Assembly (NCBI GenBank): GCA_031287505.1
Contig: JAITSW010000114.1
Location: forward strand, 1 to 5,512
From: Propionibacteriaceae bacterium
Lineage (GTDB): Bacteria; Actinomycetota; Actinomycetes; Propionibacteriales; Propionibacteriaceae
DNA: 5,512 bases
Direction of reading: 5' to 3'
Positions 1 to 4,671 of this stretch are shown one piece after another; positions within the stretch are counted from its first letter, which is position 1; each line of letters opens with the position of its first letter. The position numbers were made by a program, and so were the translations under genes. The notes beneath the pieces were generated by a model. That model was not told the origin of the DNA. It saw only the letters and a program-made list of their open reading frames with translations, and made no database searches.

Positions 1-2
1 AG

Positions 3-491
3 ATTGGCTACACCCAGCAAGCGGCGTTGCCCACTCGCAAGATCGATGCCTCGGTGGGTTTCATCAACAACGACTTTGTCCAGTTTGAGCTGGCGGGGGT
101 GAACGTGATTGCGCTGCCCATTACCGAGGGGTCCGCGCCTCCGCTCGTTGGAGCTTCGCTGTTCACCACCCGCAGCTTCGTCGTCGAACACCCCGAGATC
201 GCGAAATGGGTAGCCGAGGCAATGGCCAAGGGTATTGATGCCACTGCCGCTGATCAGAGTGCCGCTGTGGAAACTGCCGCCAAGTACATTCCAGATATGA
301 CCGAGCAAGCCAAAAAAGCTGCCAAGGCCACCTTGGGTGCGACGCTCAAGATTATGCTCAAAGACGGGAAGGCGTCGAAAAGCCTTGATCCGGCTCAATG
401 GCAGGCTATGGCCGTCTTCTTGGCGGACGCGAAAGTGCTCTCGTCGATTCCAGATGTCTCCCAAGTTGTCGGCGACACCTGGCACGAATGA
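3..491 (+). CDS. ABC transporter substrate-binding protein, NMT1/ThiY-like, 3' end only
   Basis: The reading frame is open from the window edge and ends in TGA at 489-491, giving the last 162 residues. The segment IDASVGFINNDFVQFELAG resembles the second lobe of NMT1/ThiY-type solute-binding proteins, which have a 'VDA-vGy-nNep-v-l-G' pattern near the hinge. It is followed by the family's usual helical C-terminus (SFVVEHPEIAKWVAEAMAKG, then a Lys/Ala-rich helix). Such proteins are exported, often as lipoproteins in Gram-positive bacteria, and deliver a small ligand to an ABC permease. The N-terminus, signal peptide and most ligand contacts lie outside the window, so the substrate cannot be read. 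Thiamine-pyrimidine precursors, riboflavin-like compounds or sulfonates are all family possibilities. The permease and ATPase genes are probably upstream. A TTG at 27 lies inside the protein and is not the start. The family call is fairly secure; the substrate is unknown. Confidence 0.8.
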   Translation: MGYTQQAALPTRKIDASVGFINNDFVQFELAGVNVIALPITEGSAPPLVGASLFTTRSFVVEHPEIAKWVAEAMAKGIDATAADQSAAVETAAKYIPDMTEQAKKAAKATLGATLKIMLKDGKASKSLDPAQWQAMAVFLADAKVLSSIPDVSQVVGDTWHE

Positions 492-516
492 CAAGCGTTG
501 GGACAAATAGGCAAAA

Positions 517-537
517 GTCCGCAGTTTGCCTGCGGGC
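517..537 (+). terminator. Hairpin after the substrate-binding protein gene, possible terminator
   Basis: CCGCAG (519-524) pairs perfectly with CTGCGG (530-535) across a 5-base loop. A T-G wobble and a G-C pair extend the stem to eight pairs (517-537). It lies 25 bases after the transporter stop codon and 36 bases before the deaminase start. No T-run follows (the next bases are agctctaaaat), so it would be a U-poor terminator, as is common in high-GC actinobacteria, or a processing or regulatory hairpin in a shared transcript. Confidence 0.4.
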
Positions 538-557
538 AGCTCTAAAATATGCCAAAA

Positions 558-565
558 GAGAAAGG
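558..565 (+). promoter_or_regulatory. Ribosome binding site that sets the deaminase start
   Basis: GAGAAAGG ends 8 bases before ATG 574-576. This makes 574 a better start than the in-frame TTG at 526, which lies inside the preceding hairpin and has no such site. Confidence 0.6.
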
Positions 566-573
566 CCGCAGGT

Positions 574-1023
574 ATGGTTGCCAATATCACCGTCCCGTCT
601 TGGGACGAGTATTTCCTCGGTATCGCCAAGGCGGTGGCGGCGCGGGCAAAGTGCAGTAGGCGCCGGGTGGGGGCGGTGTTGGTGCTTGACCGCCGGATAA
701 TCGCGACCGGTTACAACGGCGCCGCATCCGGCCTTCCCGATTGCCTCGAAGGCGCCTGTCCCCGGGGTCAGCTGAGCTATGACGAGATCCCCGGCCTGGG
801 CGACTATGACCGTCCCGGCACTCCGGGCTTTTGCATCGCCATACACGGCGAGGTAAACGCGCTGCTGTACGCCACCCACGACACCCAGGGAGCTGTCGCA
901 TATATCACCGATCAGCCCTGCCCAGGTTGCCGCAAAGCCCTGGCGGCTGCCGGCATCGTTCGGGCAGTGTGGCCAGACGGGGAATTCGACAAAGACGGGC
1001 TGAGCGACTGGACTCGGCACTGA
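574..1023 (+). CDS. dCMP/cytidine deaminase family protein (ComEB-like)
   Basis: This 149-residue zinc-dependent nucleotide deaminase probably converts dCMP to dUMP in the cytoplasm for dTTP synthesis. Visible marks are the N-terminal WDEYFLGIAKAVAARAKCSRR helix and RRVGAVLVLDRRIIATGYNGA strand region (residues 10-50). The catalytic HGE follows (His91 zinc ligand, Glu93 proton shuttle), then PCPGC (Cys116 and Cys119 zinc ligands). The insert with C57, C62, C87 and the GDYDRPGTPGF segment is typical of ComEB-type proteins, where extra Cys/His residues can bind a second metal. Usual members have HAE, so Gly92 is a departure. The last eight residues (GLSDWTRH, 142-149) and the stop are encoded by the first copy of a 33-base direct repeat, so the tail may be a later addition. 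ATG 574 was chosen for its ribosome site and because WDEYF then lies near the N-terminus. The exact substrate (dCMP, cytidine or a modified base) is inferred only. Confidence 0.85.
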   Translation: MVANITVPSWDEYFLGIAKAVAARAKCSRRRVGAVLVLDRRIIATGYNGAASGLPDCLEGACPRGQLSYDEIPGLGDYDRPGTPGFCIAIHGEVNALLYATHDTQGAVAYITDQPCPGCRKALAAAGIVRAVWPDGEFDKDGLSDWTRH

Positions 1024-1029
1024 GTTGGC
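997..1029. repeat. 33-base direct repeat, copy 1 (overlaps end of deaminase gene)
   Basis: This copy is identical to 1066-1098 except for one base (T1021 versus C1090). It starts exactly at codon 142 of the deaminase and supplies the last eight codons and the TGA stop. It contains ACTCG (1012-1016) pairing with TGAGT (1021-1025), with one G-T wobble caused by the variant base. Confidence 0.9.
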
Positions 1030-1065
1030 CTTTCCAGCATGCGGCTGCCGGGGTTTTGCGCCTAT

Positions 1066-1098
1066 GGGCTGAGCGACTGGACTCGGCACCGAGTTGGC
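1066..1098. repeat. 33-base direct repeat, copy 2
   Basis: This is the second copy, 69 bases (23 codons) after copy 1, with 36 unrelated bases between the two. Its core ACTCGGCACCGAGT (1081-1094) is a perfect palindrome that can fold as a 5-bp stem with a GCAC loop. Where copy 1 has the stop codon TGA, this copy reads CGA. Confidence 0.9.
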
Positions 1099-1148
1099 AC
1101 CTGTCCGCTGTGGCTCCTCCGAGCCGTTGCCTTGTCGCCCTTTTTGCC

Positions 1149-1177
1149 CCGCAGGGAAGCGCTATTACGACCTGCGG
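1149..1177. repeat. Inverted repeat, 7-bp stem
   Basis: CCGCAGG (1149-1155) is the exact reverse complement of CCTGCGG (1171-1177), with a 15-base loop. A T5 run lies just upstream (1141-1145), which is the wrong side for a plus-strand terminator and reads as A's on the minus strand. Its function is unknown. Confidence 0.5.
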
Positions 1178-1210
1178 TTCACCACTGGCGGTGTCTGCCG
1201 CCCTTCATCT

Positions 1211-1238
1211 CGCGGGAAAGCGGGGACGGATTCCCGCG
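1211..1238. repeat. Inverted repeat, 8-bp GC-rich stem
   Basis: CGCGGGAA (1211-1218) is the exact reverse complement of TTCCCGCG (1231-1238) across a 12-base loop. It is the strongest hairpin in the convergent gap and could act as a U-poor terminator on either strand, or as part of a structured RNA together with the GGCGG/CCGCC stem at 1187-1202 just before it. Confidence 0.55.
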
Positions 1239-1340
1239 TTCGCAGCCGATTGTGGCTTGAACTTCGAGTTCACCCGTTTTCGAATGCCGGTTGAGTTTGA
1301 TAGGGAGTGACTCGTCCGAGCAAGAATGACGGATGGTAGA

Positions 1341-1361
1341 GCCCGGTTTAGCGGGTCTTTT
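1341..1361 (+). terminator. Weak hairpin with T-rich tail at the 3' end of the minus-strand gene
   Basis: CCCG (1342-1345) pairs with CGGG (1352-1355), plus a G-T wobble at 1341/1356. It is followed by TCTTTT. The stem is short and overlaps the stop codon of the minus-strand gene, so it is at best a weak plus-strand terminator that would keep transcription from the deaminase side out of the PLDc_N-type gene. The minus-strand reading lacks a T-run. Confidence 0.3.
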
Positions 1362-1620
1362 GCCTTAGCGAACGCAAGAAAGCCGGATCGTCATCCGGGG
1401 CGATCGGGCCGGGGTCTTTGCCGCCGCCTCCTCCGCCGCCGGAGACCGGGCGTCCGAAAATCATCCAGCACAGGGCTCCGATACCGGGGAGTAAAATGAT
1501 TGCGCCGGCCCAAAGCCACTTTGGCATCACCCGGACTTTTAACGGATCAGCCTGCACTAATTCGATCAGACAATAGACCGTCAGCGCAACGACTGCGATT
1601 ACAGCGACTACCCGAAGCAT
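1348..1620 (-). CDS. Small two-helix membrane protein, PLDc_N (phospholipase D N-terminal-like) family
   Basis: This 90-residue protein has two transmembrane segments: residues about 3-23 (VVAVIAVVALTVYCLIELV) and 35-55 (WLWAGAIILLPGIGALCWMIF). The second ends in GRP (56-58). The W-x-x-x-I-I-L-L-P-G-I-G-A-L-x-W-x-x-x-GRP pattern is the hallmark of the PLDc_N domain, found at the N-terminus of cardiolipin synthases and as stand-alone small proteins. There is no HKD catalytic motif, so it is not itself a phospholipase. A seven-glycine linker (61-67) leads to an acidic cytoplasmic tail with DDDPAFLRSL, which I recall as recurrent in actinobacterial members. Its function is unknown; a role in membrane or quinone metabolism is only suggested by its position beside the men genes. 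ATG at 1620-1618 is chosen because the helix starts at once; 34 further open upstream residues are not membrane-like. A TACATT box 6 bases upstream suggests a leaderless transcript. Confidence 0.8.
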   Translation of the reverse strand: MLRVVAVIAVVALTVYCLIELVQADPLKVRVMPKWLWAGAIILLPGIGALCWMIFGRPVSGGGGGGGKDPGPIAPDDDPAFLRSLRQKTR

Positions 1621-1626
1621 GCACCT

Positions 1627-1632
1627 AATGTA
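1627..1632 (-). promoter_or_regulatory. Possible -10 box for the PLDc_N-type gene, inside the menE start region
   Basis: The minus strand reads TACATT, then AGGTGC, then the ATG at 1620. The spacing puts a transcript start at or next to the start codon, as in leaderless actinobacterial mRNAs. No good -35 box is visible. The box overlaps the proposed menE start codon (1628-1630). Confidence 0.35.
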
Positions 1633-2770
1633 CCCTGAACGGGTGAATCTTGAGGTAATCGGCGGTACGCAAATTGTTGCGGGGCTGCGTGCCGCCCTGG
1701 CTGGAGAAGCTGTGGTGGGCATCGTCCCCGAGCTTGCGGCTCAGCCGTACCTTGAGATGTTGCGGCCGACCGAGCCGCTCGAATATCCCGATGCCGCGGT
1801 GGTGATTGCCACTTCGGGCACCACGGGAAATCCGAAGGGCGCCGTGCTGAGCGCTGACGCTATCCGCTTCTCGGTGGAAGCCTCACATGCGTGGCTGGGC
1901 GGGGCAGGCCGGTGGGTATGCGCGCTGCCAACGCATCACGTGGCCGGAATGATGACTGTCGCCCGGGGGCTCGTCGGGGGCAAAGGCACTTCATTTTGCG
2001 ACCCTTCCCTGCGGAATCTGCCGGTTCTTGGCGAACGAAGCTACCTTTCGCTCGTCCCGGCCCAACTTCATCGAGCATTGAAAGATCCCAAGCTGGTGGA
2101 GGCCTTGGCCAGTTACGATGCCATCCTGCTCGGCGGTTCGGCGATTCCCGCTGGAATGCTGGAGGCGGCCGCTGAGGCCGGCCTGCGGGTGGTGATTACC
2201 TATGGCATGAGCGAGACCTGCGGGGGCTGCGTCTATGACAGGGTTGCGCTACCGGGGGTGGGTTTGGAAATTGTGGATGGGCGGGTGGCACTGAGCGGGG
2301 AGATGGCCTTTAGCGGCTACCGGCTCAACCCCGAACTCACTGCGGCCACATTGCAGGGCAAGCGGGTTATGACCCGCGATTTGGGCACGGTCAAGGAGGG
2401 AAAGCTCTATCTCGGCGGACGGCAGGATGATGTGGTGGTCTCGGGTGGGGAAAACGTGGATTTAGCTGCTGCCCAGCAAATCGCAGATGGCGTGTTTGGA
2501 ATCGGCGCCGGCGAACGGGTGGTGTTGCTAGATGTTCCAGATGAACGCTTTGGGGTGAAAATAGTGGCCCTTTCGCAGCGCCCGCTTTCGCTAGCCCGAA
2601 TCGCCGGTCAGCTGGCTGGTCGGCTGGAAAAGGCAGCCGTTCCCAAAGAAGTCCGCACATACACCGGGCGAATCCTTTTAGATAGTGGGAAAATAGACCG
2701 GGTTGGGCTACGTCGGCATTGGCAGGACGAGGCCAAGCCAGATGTCGCCCCAAACAGATTCGGGGTTTAG
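1628..2770 (+). CDS. menE: o-Succinylbenzoate-CoA ligase
   Basis: MenE (380 residues) is an ANL-superfamily adenylating enzyme that joins o-succinylbenzoate to CoA using ATP, in the cytoplasmic middle part of menaquinone synthesis. The P-loop-like motif TSGTTGNPKG is at 62-71. The adenine-binding YGMSETCGGCVYD is at 192-204 and matches the YGMSETSGGCVYD I recall from mycobacterial MenE. TRDLG with the ribose-binding Asp is at about 249-253, the hinge region GGRQDDVVVSGGENV at 263-277, and the C-terminal catalytic Lys in GKIDR is at 354-358. At about 380 residues it has the short form usual in actinobacteria, lacking much of the N-terminal part of longer MenE proteins. The start is uncertain: ATG 1619 overlaps the divergent gene's start codon, ATG 1628 adds no extra overlap, and GTG 1642 is possible. 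None has a clear ribosome site. It appears to be the first gene of the men cluster. Confidence 0.92.
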   Translation: MYPERVNLEVIGGTQIVAGLRAALAGEAVVGIVPELAAQPYLEMLRPTEPLEYPDAAVVIATSGTTGNPKGAVLSADAIRFSVEASHAWLGGAGRWVCALPTHHVAGMMTVARGLVGGKGTSFCDPSLRNLPVLGERSYLSLVPAQLHRALKDPKLVEALASYDAILLGGSAIPAGMLEAAAEAGLRVVITYGMSETCGGCVYDRVALPGVGLEIVDGRVALSGEMAFSGYRLNPELTAATLQGKRVMTRDLGTVKEGKLYLGGRQDDVVVSGGENVDLAAAQQIADGVFGIGAGERVVLLDVPDERFGVKIVALSQRPLSLARIAGQLAGRLEKAAVPKEVRTYTGRILLDSGKIDRVGLRRHWQDEAKPDVAPNRFGV

Positions 2771-2803
2771 CCGATTGGGAAAACCGATGAGGGTTCAGAG
2801 TTT

Positions 2804-3679
2804 ATGGCCAGGGTAGGCGAATGGCTTGAGGGCGCTCGGCTGCGCACTCTTCCGGCTGCAATCTCTCCGGTGCTGGCTGGCAGCGCTATCGCCTGGCATG
2901 AGCGTGCCTTCAACCTGTTGCTGGCAGCCTTGGCGTTGGTGGTGGCGTTGGCCTTTCAGATCGGCTGCAATTTCGCCAACGACTACTCCGACGGTATTCG
3001 CGGCACCGATGCGCAGCGGGTCGGCCCCCTGCGGCTGGTGGGTTCTGGGCTAGTGAAGCCGAAAGCGGTATTGGCGGTGGCTCTGGGCTGTTTCGGACTC
3101 GCGATGGTCTCCGGCCTGGCAGTGGTGGTTGTCACGGCGCAGTGGTGGCTGGTCTTGGTGGGTGCCGCCTGCGTATTGGCGGCTTGGTTTTATACCGGCG
3201 GAAAGCACCCTTACGGCTATTTGGGCTTGGGCGAGATATTCGTCTTCGTGTTTTTTGGCTTGGTGGCCGTCGGGGGAACGGTGTTCATTCAGACTGGCTA
3301 TCTCACCTGGGCGACGCTCTGGGCATCCATCACAATCGGGCTCTTTGCCACGGCCATTCTGGTGGCGAACAACCTGCGCGACATTCCCAGCGACATCGAA
3401 GCTGGAAAGCTCACCTTGGCCACTCGGCTGGGTGATAAATGGACGCGTTTGGGCTACGCATTCTCGGTGGCAGTTGCCGTCGTGGGGGTTGGCGGTATCG
3501 CGCTGTCCCGCCATTGCCGGGGTTTAGCGGCCGTGGCGGGGATTCCGCTTGCCGCCCAGCCGGTGCTCGCCGTGCTGCGGGGCGCAACCGGTTTTGCGTT
3601 GGTCAAAGTGCTCAAGCAGACCGGTCTTGCCGAAGCAGTGGTGGCGTTGGGGCTTTTTGCCGGAATGGTGATTCCCTAG
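2804..3679 (+). CDS. menA: 1,4-Dihydroxy-2-naphthoate polyprenyltransferase
   Basis: MenA (291 residues) is an integral membrane UbiA-family enzyme that attaches the polyprenyl tail to DHNA to give demethylmenaquinone. The first Asp-rich motif is NDYSDGIRGTD (N59, D60, D63, D69), and the second is NNLRDIPSDIEAGKLTLA (D193, D197). Both would bind Mg2+ and prenyl diphosphate. The N-terminal WLEGARLRTLPAAISPVLAG is typical of MenA rather than UbiA or heme O synthase, as is the GPLRLVGSGLV stretch after the first motif. About eight or nine hydrophobic helices fill the rest, and the length is normal. ATG 2804 follows GATGAGGG (2786-2793) by 10 bases. It lies 33 bases after menE in the same direction, with no terminator between them, and is followed by menC only 3 bases after its stop. 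Confidence 0.93.
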   Translation: MARVGEWLEGARLRTLPAAISPVLAGSAIAWHERAFNLLLAALALVVALAFQIGCNFANDYSDGIRGTDAQRVGPLRLVGSGLVKPKAVLAVALGCFGLAMVSGLAVVVVTAQWWLVLVGAACVLAAWFYTGGKHPYGYLGLGEIFVFVFFGLVAVGGTVFIQTGYLTWATLWASITIGLFATAILVANNLRDIPSDIEAGKLTLATRLGDKWTRLGYAFSVAVAVVGVGGIALSRHCRGLAAVAGIPLAAQPVLAVLRGATGFALVKVLKQTGLAEAVVALGLFAGMVIP

Positions 3680-3682
3680 ACC

Positions 3683-4669
3683 ATGGCTATTCTTGACCAG
3701 CTCAGTGATTTCCGGGTCTACTCCATTGAGATGCGGACGCGTTTTCGCGGTGTTACCACGCGCGAGGGTTTGCTCTTCCGCGGACCGGCTGGCTGGGCGG
3801 AGTGGAGTCCGTTCGCCGAATATGCCTATCCGGAGATTGGTTTGTGGTGGGACGCTGCCCTAGAGATGGCCACCGAAGGTTTTCCACCGCCGTTGCGCCA
3901 GCGCATCCCGGTAAATGTCACGGTTCCCGCTGTTGATCCCGGGCAAGCCCATCAGATTGTGGCGAGTTCTGGCTGTCGGACGGCGAAGGTGAAGGTAGCC
4001 GAAAGCGGGCAGAATTTCTCGCAAGACATTGAACGGGTGGAAGCCGTGCGAGATGCCCTGGGGGCCGGCGGCAAAGTGCGCGTTGACGCCAACGGCGCTT
4101 GGAACGTGCAAGAGGCCTTGACGCGCTTGCGCCGCCTAAACGGTTTCGAACTGGAATATGCCGAACAGCCCTGCGCCAGTGTCGGGGAACTCGCCGAGCT
4201 ACGCCTGCAACTTGCCCGTCGCGGGGCAAACATCCTGGTGGCCGCCGATGAGTCAATCCGGCGTGCCGATGACCCGCAGCGGGTGGTCGATGCCGAAGCC
4301 GCCGATATTGCCGTGGTGAAAGTGCAGCCCCTGGGCGGTGTGCGCAAGGCCTTGGCGTTGGCGCAGCGGCTCGGCTTGCCGGTAGTGGTCTCGTCGGCAC
4401 TGGAAACCTCGGTAGGCCTGCGGGCAGGATTGGCCCTCGCCGCCGCGCTTCCCGAATTGCCCTATGCGTGTGGGCTAAACACCTCGCGTTTGCTGGTTAA
4501 AGACGTGGTGTCCACTCCGTTGTCGGCAGTGGACGGCGAGCTTCGACTTGCCGATGTTGAGGTCGCCGAGCCTGAAGCGTGGGAAGCCCCTAGCGCTACT
4601 CGCGCCAAGTGGGAACGCAGGCTGCAGGGCGTGCTGGCTAACATAGAGGCAGCGCGGAAAGGTGGGTAG
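3683..4669 (+). CDS. menC: o-Succinylbenzoate synthase
   Basis: MenC (328 residues) is an enolase-superfamily enzyme that dehydrates SHCHC to o-succinylbenzoate, using Mg2+. Its barrel carries the expected residues: the AKVKV strand with Lys102 and Lys104 (general base region), metal ligands Asp135 (VDANGAW), Glu161 (EYAEQPC) and Asp189 (AADES), and the second catalytic Lys213 (VVKVQPLGG). ETSVGL (241-246) matches the conserved late-barrel strand. The N-terminal capping domain is present, with GWAEWSPFAEY at about 37-47. Length and domain order match actinobacterial MenC, with no lesion. ATG 3683 lies 3 bases after the menA stop and has only a weak ribosome site, so translation is probably coupled to menA. 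Its product is the MenE substrate. Dipeptide epimerases share the fold, but the men-gene context favours MenC. Confidence 0.93.
   Translation: MAILDQLSDFRVYSIEMRTRFRGVTTREGLLFRGPAGWAEWSPFAEYAYPEIGLWWDAALEMATEGFPPPLRQRIPVNVTVPAVDPGQAHQIVASSGCRTAKVKVAESGQNFSQDIERVEAVRDALGAGGKVRVDANGAWNVQEALTRLRRLNGFELEYAEQPCASVGELAELRLQLARRGANILVAADESIRRADDPQRVVDAEAADIAVVKVQPLGGVRKALALAQRLGLPVVVSSALETSVGLRAGLALAAALPELPYACGLNTSRLLVKDVVSTPLSAVDGELRLADVEVAEPEAWEAPSATRAKWERRLQGVLANIEAARKGG
4656..4665 (+). promoter_or_regulatory. Ribosome binding site for menD inside the end of menC
   Basis: GGAAAGGTGG lies in the last codons of menC and ends 6 bases before ATG 4672. This supports that ATG as the menD start and coupled translation across a 2-base gap. 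Confidence 0.6.
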
Positions 4670-4671
4670 CT

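Larger units (their letters stand above)
1024..1347. other. 324-base convergent intergenic region, no convincing gene
   Basis: This region lies between the plus-strand deaminase and the minus-strand PLDc_N-type gene. Frames open here translate to Arg/Pro/Trp/Ser-rich sequence with no recognisable domain, and I see no tRNA T-arm consensus or known RNA signature. It holds repeat copy 2 (1066-1098) and six inverted repeats between 1081 and 1272: 1081-1094, 1112-1125, 1149-1177, 1187-1202, 1211-1238 and 1258-1272. TTGAAC (1257-1262) followed after 17 bases by TCGAAT (1280-1285) is a weak promoter-like pair pointing right, with no gene to serve. It could be a terminator region for two converging genes, a repeat-element remnant or an unrecognised RNA. 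Confidence 0.6.

Noticed and set aside
526..573. Upstream TTG start for the deaminase adding 16 residues
   Set aside because: It lies within a hairpin and lacks a ribosome site. ATG 574 has GAGAAAGG at good spacing and puts the conserved WDEYF near the N-terminus.
406..1089. Long minus-strand reading frame opposite the deaminase
   Set aside because: It is antisense to a clearly conserved gene and gives Pro/Arg-rich protein without domain signs, an expected by-product of GC-rich codon use.
997..1098. Possible two-repeat CRISPR array (33-base repeats, 36-base spacer)
   Set aside because: The dimensions fit, but there are only two copies, the first lies within a conserved gene's coding end, and no cas gene or AT-rich leader is present.
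1082..1098. Match to the GGCACCGAGT segment near the 3' end of a Cas9 tracrRNA
   Set aside because: It is only about ten bases long, with no following T-run, anti-repeat, array or Cas9 gene. The match comes from the local palindrome and is best seen as chance.
1024..1260. Stop-codon readthrough of the deaminase into the in-frame downstream stretch ending at 1260
   Set aside because: The frame is open and the repeat is in phase, but the added sequence has no domain or membrane pattern and nothing suggests recoding, so the TGA is taken as the real stop.
831..1310. Plus-strand frame running from within the deaminase into the gap
   Set aside because: It is out of frame with the deaminase, has Arg/His-rich composition and no recognisable domain. 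Its internal repetition only reflects the 33-base DNA repeat.
1255..1320. Possible tRNA or attachment-site remnant around TTCGAA
   Set aside because: There is no GGTTCRANNCC T-arm with a pairing stem, no acceptor stem and no integrase gene nearby.
2391..2753. Minus-strand reading frame inside menE
   Set aside because: It is opposite the conserved C-terminal domain of MenE and has no domain features, so it is a shadow frame.
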